A DNA stretch of 40,794 bases, from contig CAIWRM010000101.1 in NCBI GenBank assembly GCA_903915075.1, positions 1 to 40,794 on the forward strand, given 5' to 3'. The notes beneath the pieces are model-generated. The model was not told the DNA's origin. It ran no database searches and worked only from the letters and a program-made list of their open reading frames with translations. The DNA is from an uncultured Microbacteriaceae bacterium (GTDB lineage Bacteria; Actinomycetota; Actinomycetes; Actinomycetales; Microbacteriaceae). The number at the start of each line of letters is the position of its first letter. The first letter of the stretch is position 1. Positions 1 through 7,674 of this stretch are shown in pieces. Both the position numbers and the translations under genes were made by a program.

Positions 1-2
1 AC

Positions 3-98
3 AACAAAGAGTTCGTGCTGACCGTGACATCACCAGAAGGCCCTGACTACTCCTACGACGTGTCCGATTGCGTGAATGTAAAGCCGAGCTGGACCTAG
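3..98 (+). CDS. C-terminal end of an unidentified protein (cut by window edge)
   Basis: Only 31 codons and a TAG stop are visible; of the three + frames this is the only one open from the edge through to position 98. The tail reads NKEFVLTVTSPEGPDYSYD then a Cys-containing end, VKPSWT. The hydrophilic Thr/Ser/Asp-rich character with one Cys would fit an extracellular or periplasm-facing domain, but no family can be named. It converges on the nitrilase gene. The 96-nt gap between them has a loose GCCGTGC/GCACGGC inverted repeat and no clear terminator. Confidence 0.5.
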   Translation, partial: NKEFVLTVTSPEGPDYSYDVSDCVNVKPSWT

Positions 99-194
99 GG
101 TCGACGCCGTGCCTCCGGCATGACTCGAACCGAAGCCTGAGACCAGCGTCCCAGTTTCATGCTTCGCACGGCACGGTTAGAGGCGAAATGTTTC

Positions 195-2039
195 TTATTG
201 CTGGTAGGCCGCCCAGGTCAAGGGATAGCCCGGCCCCGTTTTCCATGCGGTGAACTCGGCGGAGTCAACCGCTAGGCGCAACGGAACCGCAAGGTCGGCT
301 CGCCGACCGCCGATGAGCTTCTGCTGGTTCATCCACCAGTTCGAGTCGCCGAGCAGCGCCACCGAGAGCGTTGTTGATTCCGCGCCGTCTGATGAGGCCA
401 CCTTGGGCGGAAACGCGTCCACGGGATTAATGGTGAACACGCCGCTCGACCCCTGAGCGCCACCACCGATGTGGTTGGCCACCACCGTGTACGCCTGAGA
501 CGTTTTTGCCGTGGCGTACCAGAAGTTCATCGTGTTTGTTGGGTAACCGTGCGCAAAGAGTCCTTCAGCGTCGAGCAGATAGGCACCGTACTCGCCACTC
601 CAGTGGGTCGGTATCGCAATGAGGTCGGCGCGCCGCACAGCAAGCACACCACTCGTTTCGGGATAACGAACGTCGTCTGCGAGTAGAAGCCCGATTCGCC
701 CGATGCTTGTTGAAATGACTGAGAACTCATCACCCGGGAGGAACAGTTCGCGGTCGTGATCTGAAAGGTGAGTCTGTCGGTAACTGCCGAGCAACTTGCC
801 TTCTGGAGAGAGGAGGACGGCAGAGTGGTAGAACCCGTTGTCGCCGCGCTCGATGTGGCTACCCGCCACGTAGCTGCGCGCATGAGTGGCAAAGTCTCCC
901 AAAACCTGCACGGTTTTACCGATGTCTGATTCGCTCCATGCCGCGACCTGGTCCGCGTTTGTGGGCCGGCCGGTCAACGTGAAGGCAGGAAAAACCGTCA
1001 GCGAGTCACCGCCGGATGGCAGCGAGAGTGCGCTCACCTGCTCCAGTGCTCGGTTGATGTTGCCGTCAACGTCTCCGGGAACAATCTCGAATTGAATCGA
1101 CGTGAGCGTAACCTGCGTGGACTCGGAAGTAGCTATGCCGTCAGTCGGCGACTTGAAGAATGCGAGATCGCCATACAGCCCGGGGCGACGGTGTGCGAGA
1201 GTTCGTTTCTGCGAATTGTCGAATAGTGCCGGATCAAGCTCACCATAAAGAATCTGTCCCGGATTCGAGAAACTTGTATTCGCATTCGTTGCCGGTGAAT
1301 GACCCGTTCGAGTGCCGTCCGCTTGCCAAATGGACGCGGCGCCACCGTAGACAACGGAGATGCCGGTCGTCGGATTGCTTTCTGCGTTGTTTCTGTCTGC
1401 AGCGACCATGGCGAGCCCGTTCCAGGCCGAGAACTGTTCGACCGCTGCGATTGTTGAGTGGTCTGCTGTGGCTTCCGGGCCGAGCTCGGTCAGCACCCGG
1501 TCACTCGAGCAGATGTAGGCCATGATGTCTGCCCCCTTCAGCGCAGGAAGGCGACCCGGCTCCCAGTAGGTGTCGTCGTAGCAGATGGCCATGGTGATGT
1601 TGCCGAGTTCGGTCTCGAAAACAGGATGGCCTGTGTTTCCCGGCGTGAACCACAAAATGTCGCTGGGATTCAACCCAACCTTTCGATACTTTCCGATGTA
1701 ACCCCCTGGCCCGATGAGAGCCCCGGTGTTGAACGTGAGTCCGGTGGAGGGCTCAACCTCGGCAATGCCAATCGCGACGTAGGCGTTGTATTTGGCGCAG
1801 ATGGGTTCAATCGCTTTCGTGCCCTTGCCCGGCACAGTGTCCATGAACGGGAGGAACTGTTCCAAGTCCTTATAGATGTATCCCGAGAGCGCTGCTTCGG
1901 GCAGAACGATTAGCCGGGCACCCGCGTTCGCCGCTTCCTCAATTACGGCGATTGCGCGTGTGACATTCTTTTCGAACTCAAACATTTCGGGGTTGAATTC
2001 AACCGCAGCGACCGTGAATGGGGATGTGACCTTGTTCAT
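195..2039 (-). CDS. Tandem-domain nitrilase-superfamily (carbon-nitrogen) hydrolase
   Basis: A 614-residue protein with two nitrilase-fold domains. Members of this family hydrolyse amides or nitriles through a Glu-Lys-Cys triad. Domain 1 (about residues 8-290) has the full triad: E48 in LIVLPEAALSG, K120 in GKYRKVGLN, C153 in MAICYDD. Domain 2 (about 308-614) keeps the fold motifs, but the equivalent positions are A352 (TVFPAFTLTG), Q422 (SYRQTHL) and A454 (LLLADDVRYPE), so it should be catalytically dead. The chosen ATG has a GGAAAG site 5-6 nt upstream and overlaps the stop of the upstream TRIC gene (ATGA). A longer frame reaches 2144 but runs into that gene. Last gene of a three-gene operon. 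Substrate unknown; no signal peptide is seen, so probably cytosolic. Confidence 0.85.
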   Translation of the reverse strand: MNKVTSPFTVAAVEFNPEMFEFEKNVTRAIAVIEEAANAGARLIVLPEAALSGYIYKDLEQFLPFMDTVPGKGTKAIEPICAKYNAYVAIGIAEVEPSTGLTFNTGALIGPGGYIGKYRKVGLNPSDILWFTPGNTGHPVFETELGNITMAICYDDTYWEPGRLPALKGADIMAYICSSDRVLTELGPEATADHSTIAAVEQFSAWNGLAMVAADRNNAESNPTTGISVVYGGAASIWQADGTRTGHSPATNANTSFSNPGQILYGELDPALFDNSQKRTLAHRRPGLYGDLAFFKSPTDGIATSESTQVTLTSIQFEIVPGDVDGNINRALEQVSALSLPSGGDSLTVFPAFTLTGRPTNADQVAAWSESDIGKTVQVLGDFATHARSYVAGSHIERGDNGFYHSAVLLSPEGKLLGSYRQTHLSDHDRELFLPGDEFSVISTSIGRIGLLLADDVRYPETSGVLAVRRADLIAIPTHWSGEYGAYLLDAEGLFAHGYPTNTMNFWYATAKTSQAYTVVANHIGGGAQGSSGVFTINPVDAFPPKVASSDGAESTTLSVALLGDSNWWMNQQKLIGGRRADLAVPLRLAVDSAEFTAWKTGPGYPLTWAAYQQ

Positions 2040-2683
2040 CGTTCTTTCCATGTTGTTGAGTTGACGTCTTGCCCGGGCCACATCGGTGATGGCCAATTCT
2101 TGATGACACTGAGGTAGGAAAGCAGGAACACCACAATGATGCACACGGCAACAGCGAGCCAGAAGTTTATGTAGAAGGAAATGAGCACGAACGCGATTGC
2201 GCCGACGGCCATCCCACTACCGAACCAGTGAGCCTGCCGTGCGATTGTGGCGCGTTCGCTCGCCACAACATCGACAATGATTCCGCCAAACGTCGCCGTG
2301 CCGATGCCCAGAAAGATTGCGGAAACCAGTGGCACTCCGGCGTTGAGGGCAACCTGCGCGCCGATGGCAACGAGTGACCCCAGGGCCAGACTTCGCATCG
2401 CGAGGAAAATCCCTTGGATCGGGATGAGGCGATGAAAGACAAGGGCGCCCACGATTGTCGCGACCAGAATCGCCGGGATAAAGACCCAGTTTGAGATAGC
2501 GACGGGTTCCTTGCCGAGCAACATGTCACGGAGCATGCCACCACCCAGACCAGTGATCACGCCGGCAAAGAGGGTTCCGTAAACGGGAAAGTTTCGGTTT
2601 CGGGCGAGCGCCCCGCCAAACAGGGCCGCAATCGACATGGCCGTGACATCGAACCACAGCGGAAGCGCCTCAGGAGTCGTCAT
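2036..2683 (-). CDS. TRIC-type cation channel family protein (UPF0126/YicG-like)
   Basis: A 215-residue integral membrane protein with about six to seven hydrophobic helices. The signature GLGGGMLRDMLLGKEPVA near residues 46-63 is the Gly-rich plus Arg-Asp motif of the bacterial UPF0126/TRIC family, whose relatives form trimeric monovalent-cation channels. A second internal repeat (FLGIGTATFGGIIVDVV) matches the two-repeat layout. Its start overlaps the stop of the upstream channel-like gene by 4 nt, and its own stop overlaps the nitrilase start by 4 nt, so the three genes are almost certainly cotranscribed and translationally coupled. Ion selectivity cannot be read from the sequence. Confidence 0.85.
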   Translation of the reverse strand: MTTPEALPLWFDVTAMSIAALFGGALARNRNFPVYGTLFAGVITGLGGGMLRDMLLGKEPVAISNWVFIPAILVATIVGALVFHRLIPIQGIFLAMRSLALGSLVAIGAQVALNAGVPLVSAIFLGIGTATFGGIIVDVVASERATIARQAHWFGSGMAVGAIAFVLISFYINFWLAVAVCIIVVFLLSYLSVIKNWPSPMWPGQDVNSTTWKER

Positions 2684-3810
2684 GTTAGCGAACCTCCGGA
2701 ACGCGTCAAAGGGGTTTCAGGAAAAACACTTGGTTCCGTGAACGCGCGTGTGCCTGACCATGGAGCGCGAATGGCATGGAGCTTTCGGGCGAGAGTCTGC
2801 GCGTCAGAGGCGTACAGCCCGCGTAATTTGAGAAACATCGGCTTGACGGCTCTCTCCTGTGACGCTCGAGCTATCCCCATCTGACACAGCGCATCCCAGC
2901 CAATCTTCCACTCGTCGTCTGCCAACAGCGATTCCGTCAGTGAGCGCGTCTCGTCATCTTGTCCACTGAGAATCTTTAACACGGCATCTTCGGTGAACCA
3001 GTTGTGAACGGTGCGCCTGTTCAAGATCCCGAGTGTGACAATTCCACTGCTCAGGAGTTGAACATCGTCCGGAGTTGCCGACTTGGGTGCGATTGCCATT
3101 TTGAGGGATGTCGCATCCAACATTGCCTGAATTGCGATGACCCAGTGCCGACTCGGAGATGAGGACCGAAACATTGCGAGGCCCGGATTGGTGAGGGTAT
3201 TGGTGCGCACTTGGGCCATCCAGTTGATCCAGTCAGCAGACTGAATTGTTTCGCCGAGAGAGCGGCCCAACGCGGCTCCGCGGAGAAGGACTTGGGGTCC
3301 CCACGCGGGGTCGCCCGCATCGGCCGACAACCGTGAAATCATGCTCTCGCGGTCAGAGTACATACCGAGCAGCGCGAGCAGGTAACCGATGAAGATGGCA
3401 ATGACCACGAGACCGAGGAAGGCGGCAACAAAAGTGATAATCGTGGACGGGATGTTCACTGGCTCCACGATTCCGAGCGTTGTAAAGGTTGATCCGGATT
3501 GATACAGCGCATCTCCAAAACTCAGATCAGTTACCCCAAAGATCCACAAGCCCAGTGTGAGGATGAGGAGGACTCCGTAAATCGCGAGTTGCAGCAACAT
3601 GGCCACAGGGGCGACGCCGCTGAGCCACCTGTCTCGCCATCCGTAAGAGGGAAGCAGTCGAAGTGGGGCCTTTGCGACGAGAAGCACACACAAACCGATG
3701 AACGACGTCAGTCGGGACTTCTTGGACCGCGCAATCAACATTGAATCGACGATGGAGCCCACGATGGCAATCGTGCCCAAGAGACCCAAAACCGTGGCCA
3801 GAACGCGCAT
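2680..3810 (-). CDS. Two-TM/pore-loop K+-channel-like membrane protein
   Basis: A 376-residue protein whose first 145 or so residues hold about four hydrophobic helices with a pore-loop-like segment, DALYQSGSTFTTLGIVEP, just before the last one (about residues 100-117). TTLGI sits where K+ channels carry T-x-G-Y-G, so the filter is non-canonical. The C-terminal 230 residues are soluble, probably cytoplasmic, and match no domain I recognise. First gene of the channel/TRIC/nitrilase operon; the stop overlaps the TRIC start (ATGA). A TAGGAT box ends 6 nt before the ATG and no ribosome-binding site is present, suggesting a leaderless transcript. Ion specificity is unproven. Confidence 0.7.
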   Translation of the reverse strand: MRVLATVLGLLGTIAIVGSIVDSMLIARSKKSRLTSFIGLCVLLVAKAPLRLLPSYGWRDRWLSGVAPVAMLLQLAIYGVLLILTLGLWIFGVTDLSFGDALYQSGSTFTTLGIVEPVNIPSTIITFVAAFLGLVVIAIFIGYLLALLGMYSDRESMISRLSADAGDPAWGPQVLLRGAALGRSLGETIQSADWINWMAQVRTNTLTNPGLAMFRSSSPSRHWVIAIQAMLDATSLKMAIAPKSATPDDVQLLSSGIVTLGILNRRTVHNWFTEDAVLKILSGQDDETRSLTESLLADDEWKIGWDALCQMGIARASQERAVKPMFLKLRGLYASDAQTLARKLHAIRAPWSGTRAFTEPSVFPETPLTRSGGSLT

Positions 3811-3816
3811 AGAAAA

Positions 3817-3822
3817 ATCCTA
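3817..3822 (-). promoter_or_regulatory. Candidate -10 box (TAGGAT) of a leaderless promoter
   Basis: On the minus strand TAGGAT is followed by exactly six bases (TTTTCT) and the ATG at 3810. With a -10 element ending at -7, transcription would start on the A of the start codon. No convincing -35 is visible. The same spacing recurs at seven other starts in this window. Confidence 0.5.
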
Positions 3823-3934
3823 TCGACCGACGTAGGCGTGCGCCGTGCCAGTTTGTGCCACAGGTCTGAGCGGAACCTGACTCGAGCCTGTCGAGGGGGC
3901 GCACGTAGCTTCACTCACGGCACCAGAGGATGCC

Positions 3935-4996
3935 CTAGTGGCTCATGTTTGTCTGCTCCAACGGAGTGCCTTTCAGGCATCCAATCGAGTAGGGGTACTC
4001 GTTGTTCAAAACGTAGTGGTAAATGTTCTGCATTTTTCCGTTGAAATTCACCATGCCGACGCGTCCGTGACATTCGTCAAGCTGAGCATTGGAAATCACT
4101 TCTCCGTTCTCATCAAGCGGACCGTAGATACCGAACCCATCGAGTGCGTAACCGAGAAGCGGGGATTGTTCGCCCGGCGTGCCCTTGTCCATGCACTTCC
4201 ATGAGTATCCGTGGTAGTGGTACTCGCCTTCATAGGGGTGCCCGAAGCATCGGTCGGTCGGTAATGCAGCGTTTGGATCGAAAACGTTCAATTCGCTATC
4301 GGCCGCAATCTCAATATGCCAAGCAGCACCTGTGAGTGCGACACCCGTCATCAGGGACTTGAGGCAACTTGGTTTTTCAGCAATTTGAGGATTCAACGGA
4401 AGCACGACATCGAGGTCGTAGGGGCCAACAGGAATTTCTGCAGCGTTAGCGTAACCCTCTGCGGGCAAAGCCTCGTAGTACTTGTACGCGGGTGAATCTT
4501 TCGGGATGGGGAAAATGCCAATGGGGTGATTGGGAATGCCATTGCTCTTATAGTGGCGAATTGTCTGCGTTTCAGTAATCTCCAATTCGCTCTCGAGGCT
4601 CACAGAGCCTGTCATTACCTCGATTTTTTCGATAATGACTTTGTCATCTTTCACCCACGGTGTTTGCGCTTGAGTCATTGAGCTGCCGAGGATTGGGCCA
4701 ATTTTAATTTCGGCCGGAGTCAATGGAATTTGAATTTCAACGCAAGCAAAGACAGTATTCCTGGCGGCAGCATTGATCCGATTTCCTGTCTTGACCGTTT
4801 TCAGGAACGTAGGCTCTCCATTTTCGTCCCAGCCGGTGTCGCCACTCTCGGCAGCAGTGTCGCTACTGACTGGCGAGGAAGCTAGTCCTGGTAAAACCCA
4901 TTTGGTAAAGACAACGGTGGCAATGACAATGACGGCGACCACTACGACCGCAATGACCGGAAGGGCAATCTTCCAAAAAAGGGGCAATCGCTTCAT
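3935..4996 (-). CDS. YHYH-domain protein with N-terminal membrane anchor
   Basis: 353 residues. A hydrophobic segment at about residues 10-33 (ALPVIAVVVVAVIVIATVVF) looks like an uncleaved signal anchor, so the rest should be extracytoplasmic. The name-giving YHYH occurs in GEYHYHGYSWKC near residue 260 and is followed by LLGYALDGFGIYGP, both hallmarks of the YHYH family (Pfam PF14240). Several Cys residues (FACVEI, PSCLKS, DRCFGH, WKCMDK, DECHG, GCLKG) could form disulfides. An AAGGA site lies about 10 nt before the ATG. Function is not established; the His-rich motif suggests metal binding, which is inference. Confidence 0.8.
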   Translation of the reverse strand: MKRLPLFWKIALPVIAVVVVAVIVIATVVFTKWVLPGLASSPVSSDTAAESGDTGWDENGEPTFLKTVKTGNRINAAARNTVFACVEIQIPLTPAEIKIGPILGSSMTQAQTPWVKDDKVIIEKIEVMTGSVSLESELEITETQTIRHYKSNGIPNHPIGIFPIPKDSPAYKYYEALPAEGYANAAEIPVGPYDLDVVLPLNPQIAEKPSCLKSLMTGVALTGAAWHIEIAADSELNVFDPNAALPTDRCFGHPYEGEYHYHGYSWKCMDKGTPGEQSPLLGYALDGFGIYGPLDENGEVISNAQLDECHGRVGMVNFNGKMQNIYHYVLNNEYPYSIGCLKGTPLEQTNMSH

Positions 4997-5052
4997 CTTC
5001 AGTTATTCCTTGCGTAGTGAGGAGAATTTGCTACGCCACAATCCTAACGACT

Positions 5053-5071
5053 TTTGCAATAAGTCTGCAAA
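5053..5071. promoter_or_regulatory. Inverted repeat TTTGCA-n7-TGCAAA upstream of the YHYH gene
   Basis: A perfect 6-bp inverted repeat with a 7-nt spacer, centred about 65 nt upstream of the YHYH start, in the 119-nt gap between two minus-strand genes. The spacing suits a dimeric DNA-binding protein, but no regulator is linked to it, so an operator role is only a guess. Nothing else notable is seen in the gap. Confidence 0.25.
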
Positions 5072-5115
5072 CTTGATACAAAGCTCCAGATCAGCGACCT
5101 CGCCAGTATCCGTGA

Positions 5116-5571
5116 CTAGCTCGACTTTTTGCTGCTTGCTCGCTTGCTGATGAGCGACAAACCGAACACAATCACCAGCACAAAGAACACCGGCCAGTTC
5201 AACGCTTCACCTGGGGGAGTACGTGTGCTTTCGACGGCACCCATCTGTCCGGCGAGCGCGCGCATGGGCGCGTCCAAGCACAGAAACAAGATGATGAGCG
5301 GCGTGAGGCCCTTGTAGGCGAAGAACAAAACAAGCATCAGGCCCACGAGAAGAAGCTGGATGGCTCCCCACTGGTGAAAAAGAGCAATGATGTTGTTTCC
5401 GCCCTCAACGCTCGTGTCAATGCCGGCGATCGATTCTGCTCCGCCATCGGGTGAGAACAGGTGGACGGCGCTTCGCGCGACAACGACGAGCATGAACACG
5501 AACGTGATGATCCGGACGGCCAAGTAGCCGGCGTAGACCTTCGGATTCTTTGGGAGCAAAGAGTTCGTCAT
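5116..5571 (-). CDS. Small multi-pass membrane protein, unknown function
   Basis: 151 residues with four predicted hydrophobic segments: about 12-32 (AVRIITFVFMLVVVARSAV), 68-85 (WGAIQLLLVGLMLVLFF), 88-105 (LTPLIILFLCL) and 125-143 (WPVFFVLVIVFGLSLIS). It ends in a basic SKRASSKKSS tail, probably cytoplasmic. The chosen ATG has AGAGGAAA six nt upstream; an in-frame ATG at 5586 would overlap that site and is less likely. It lies between tRNA-Arg and the YHYH gene on the same strand. I do not recognise the family. Confidence 0.7.
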   Translation of the reverse strand: MTNSLLPKNPKVYAGYLAVRIITFVFMLVVVARSAVHLFSPDGGAESIAGIDTSVEGGNNIIALFHQWGAIQLLLVGLMLVLFFAYKGLTPLIILFLCLDAPMRALAGQMGAVESTRTPPGEALNWPVFFVLVIVFGLSLISKRASSKKSS

Positions 5572-5620
5572 GGCGTTTCCTCTCATCTCCGACCTGCACG
5601 GGAGGTGCGGACTCGATTCG

Positions 5621-5693
5621 TGCCCTCGGCAGGACTCGAACCTGCGACCAAGAGATTAGAAGGCTCCTGCTCTATCCTCTGAGCTACGAGGGC
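5621..5693 (-). tRNA. tRNA-Arg (anticodon UCU)
   Basis: Read on the minus strand, the 73-nt sequence begins GCCCTCGTAGCTCAGAGG and ends with GCAGGTTCGAGTCCTGC, CGAGGGC and an A discriminator. Acceptor arms GCCCTCG/CGAGGGC pair perfectly. The anticodon loop CTTCTAA gives anticodon TCT (reads AGA/AGG). CCA is not encoded. A TACACT hexamer at 5725-5720 on the same strand could be its -10, without an obvious -35. Confidence 0.95.
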
Positions 5694-5722
5694 GTTGCCC
5701 CACCAAGTGGAACGACTTAAGT

Positions 5723-5845
5723 GTAGGGCGTGGTCGTTTAACGAGGATGCGCCCCACACCCGAAGGTGGGAGGCGCATCCTGGTGAGTCAGACAGCGGGG
5801 TGGTTAGCCCTGAGCTGCGCGACGACGGATCATAAGTGCGATGCC
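5723..5845. repeat. 123-bp direct repeat, copy A
   Basis: This segment and 6436-6558 are aligned without gaps at an offset of 713 bp and differ at about 8 of 123 positions. Each copy covers the last codons, the stop and the 3' hairpin of a sortase-anchored surface protein gene on the minus strand. Both proteins therefore end in the same IRRRAAQG tail and have the same downstream sequence. Confidence 0.9.
5744..5781 (-). terminator. GC-rich hairpin after the LPNTG protein gene
   Basis: AGGATGCGCC (5744-5753) pairs perfectly with GGCGCATCCT (5772-5781), and an inner CACC-CGAA-GGTG closes on a tetraloop. It lies about 23 nt past the stop of the surface protein gene. There is no long U-tract on either side, so it may terminate weakly or protect the 3' end. 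Confidence 0.6.
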
Positions 5846-6334
5846 ACCTGCGGTGAGCAGTCCTGTCGCGGCAAGCCCAATGACACCAAGGTTCACACCT
5901 GTGTTCGGAAGAGTATCGGGAGTGGCTGCGACACACGTGATGGTCCAGTAAGAGAACCTACCGTTGAAGAGGGTGGTGCCTCCGGTCGCGTCGTCAGCGA
6001 ATTCAAACACGTCGTCGCACGAGTAGGCGTCCCCCGGAATTGTTGCGGTCCAGTTAATGGGGAGTGCCGTAGCGATCTGTTCCATCGCGCCACCGTTATA
6101 GGGGTTGGTGCCGGTCAATTCATCCCAGTACGCCTGAGAACACGTCGTTGTGCTGAACGTAATGCTGTCTCCGGCAACAACAGTGACCGTTCTCTCTTCG
6201 TCAGCGACGCCACTGCAGTCAGCAACGCCGGCATCAACCGTGGCCGCCAGCGCAGGGTTCACCGAACCTAGAAGAGTCAGGGCGGCAGTGAGGCCCAACG
6301 TGGCTATTCCAGTTGTGACAGATTTGATCTTCAT
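5804..6334 (-). CDS. Sortase-anchored secreted protein (LPNTG)
   Basis: 176 residues. The N-terminus MKIKSVTTGIATLGLTAALTLLGSVNPALAATV is a Sec signal peptide with an ALAA cleavage site near residue 31. The mature region (about 110 residues) has four Cys and resembles no domain I can name. The C-terminus is a full cell-wall sorting signal: LPNTG, hydrophobic stretch GLAATGLLTAGGIALMI, then RRRAAQG. The start was placed at the ATG with GGAAGG about 8 nt upstream; upstream codons in the frame precede the signal peptide and are unlikely. It shares its 3' end with the next surface gene through the 123-bp repeat. Confidence 0.85.
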   Translation of the reverse strand: MKIKSVTTGIATLGLTAALTLLGSVNPALAATVDAGVADCSGVADEERTVTVVAGDSITFSTTTCSQAYWDELTGTNPYNGGAMEQIATALPINWTATIPGDAYSCDDVFEFADDATGGTTLFNGRFSYWTITCVAATPDTLPNTGVNLGVIGLAATGLLTAGGIALMIRRRAAQG

Positions 6335-6435
6335 TTCCGACCTTCCATGTTTATTAAGAAATTCCAATTCATTATATAGTCCTGGACCATTTTGGCAACC
6401 CCGGCGCCCCACGAGGTTTTTCGGCGAACGCGGGC

Positions 6436-6558
6436 GTAGGGCGTGGTCGTTCAACGAGAATGCGCCCCACACCCGAAGGTGGGAGGCGCATCCTGGTGAG
6501 TCAGGCGGCGGGGTGATTAGCCCTGAGCTGCGCGACGGCGGATCAGAAGTGCGATACC
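6436..6558. repeat. 123-bp direct repeat, copy B
   Basis: Partner of 5723-5845, about 93% identical by eye. It carries the stop codon and the GGIALLIRRRAAQG-coding end of the LADTG surface protein plus the hairpin beyond it. Differences are scattered single substitutions, as expected of an old duplication or partial gene conversion. Confidence 0.9.
6457..6494 (-). terminator. GC-rich hairpin after the LADTG protein gene
   Basis: Same hairpin as at 5744-5781. One stem position differs (GAATGCGCC against GGCGCATCC), leaving an A-C mismatch near the base of the stem. It lies about 23 nt past the stop codon. No U-tract follows, so termination strength is uncertain. Confidence 0.5.
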
Positions 6559-7469
6559 GCCAGCGGCAATCACGCTGAACGCAATGAGGCCGGCAGCCGT
6601 CAGGTCGAGACCCGTGTCGGCAAGAGCCTCCTGGCAGACGGCGTTGCCCTCAGTCGAGTCGTCGGATCCCGCAGCACCCCAGAACGAACCCTGGCCGGTA
6701 ACGACTGTCGTCGTGGTAACAGGGTCGAGCGAAGTGGCCGTCGGAACGCTCGCCAGCTTGAGAAGGTCGCCGGTTTCCGAGGCCAAGAAGATTTCGTCTC
6801 CACCGCGGGCGGCACCCCAAATTGCGTCCGAACTCGCAACGACACCCACGGCAGTAATCTGCGTGGGCGTGGTCTTGTTGATGCGGAGCAGGATCACACC
6901 GTCGGCGTAGACCGTGGAGTTGTTGGCGACGACAAGAATGTCGTTGTCGGGAAGCTGAAGAACGTCGCCTGCGACACTCCAGACACCTCCGCGAACGCCG
7001 ACGGGCACGCTGGCGTCTGCGTTCTCAAGGGCTGCCCAGTCGGTTCCGACGTAAGTGCTGAGGTCAATCGACACAATGACCGAGCTTGTGTCTTCGTCCT
7101 CTCGAAAGTCGGTGAGAATTTTTCCACCGGCAATAACGCCAGCAGCTGCCCCACTGCCCGTGGGTGAGCCACCGGTAATCGCGTTGGTTGATTCAAATGC
7201 GCCCGTGGTGGAACTGTAAGCGTCAAGGCCACCGTTGGCAAAGGCAAGGATCTTGGTCAGGTCACTGGACACCGCAATGTCTCCCGCGGTGATTCCGGTC
7301 TGAAGGGTGGTGAGCAGTGTTCCGTCGGTGGACCACTTCTTGACCTCGCCCGAGTCGCCGTCTTGCGTCCAGACTGCGAAGTTAGCGCACGCGGCGTTGG
7401 CGGCCACGGGCTGCATGGCAAGCACGCCGGCAATGATTGCCGTTCCTGCAATTGCTAAAGCTTTTTCAT
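6517..7469 (-). CDS. Sortase-anchored beta-propeller-like surface protein, 1-nt frameshift after the start
   Basis: With one base restored the product is 317 residues: signal peptide MKKALAIAGTAIIAGVLA ending ANA, about 260 residues of repeated beta-rich segments (KKWSTDGTLL, LDAYSSTTGAFE, GGVWSVAGDVLQLPDNDILVV, IWGAARGGDEIFLASETGDLLKLA) typical of WD40/NHL-like propellers, then LADTG, a hydrophobic helix and RRRAAQG. As sequenced, the ATG at 7469 has AGGAG six nt upstream but reads ATG AAA AAG CTT TAG. Six As instead of five (7462-7466) would open the signal peptide frame. The only in-frame start in the raw sequence is a GTG at 7425, inside the signal peptide. Ligand unknown. The lesion could be a real mutation, slippage-controlled expression or a sequencing error. 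Confidence 0.75.
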
Positions 7470-7674
7470 AGTTTTCTCCTAGGTAAATGAAAATACAACT
7501 CAGCGTAGCAAAGATGTTTAGTTAACCAATGCCGTCGCGACCGTGGCGACAGGCGTGTTGACGTGTGTGTCGCGAGCAGCAGGGTCGAACAAATGAGTGC
7601 CCATACGCGCCACAATTGTCCGTATGCTCGAAGTGACGCAAGCTCAAGGCGTCACCGACGCCGAGGAGGCCATC

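Noticed and set aside
5593-5620. Possible integration site at tRNA-Arg
   Set aside because: No second copy of the tRNA-Arg end and no integrase or phage gene is seen in the window.
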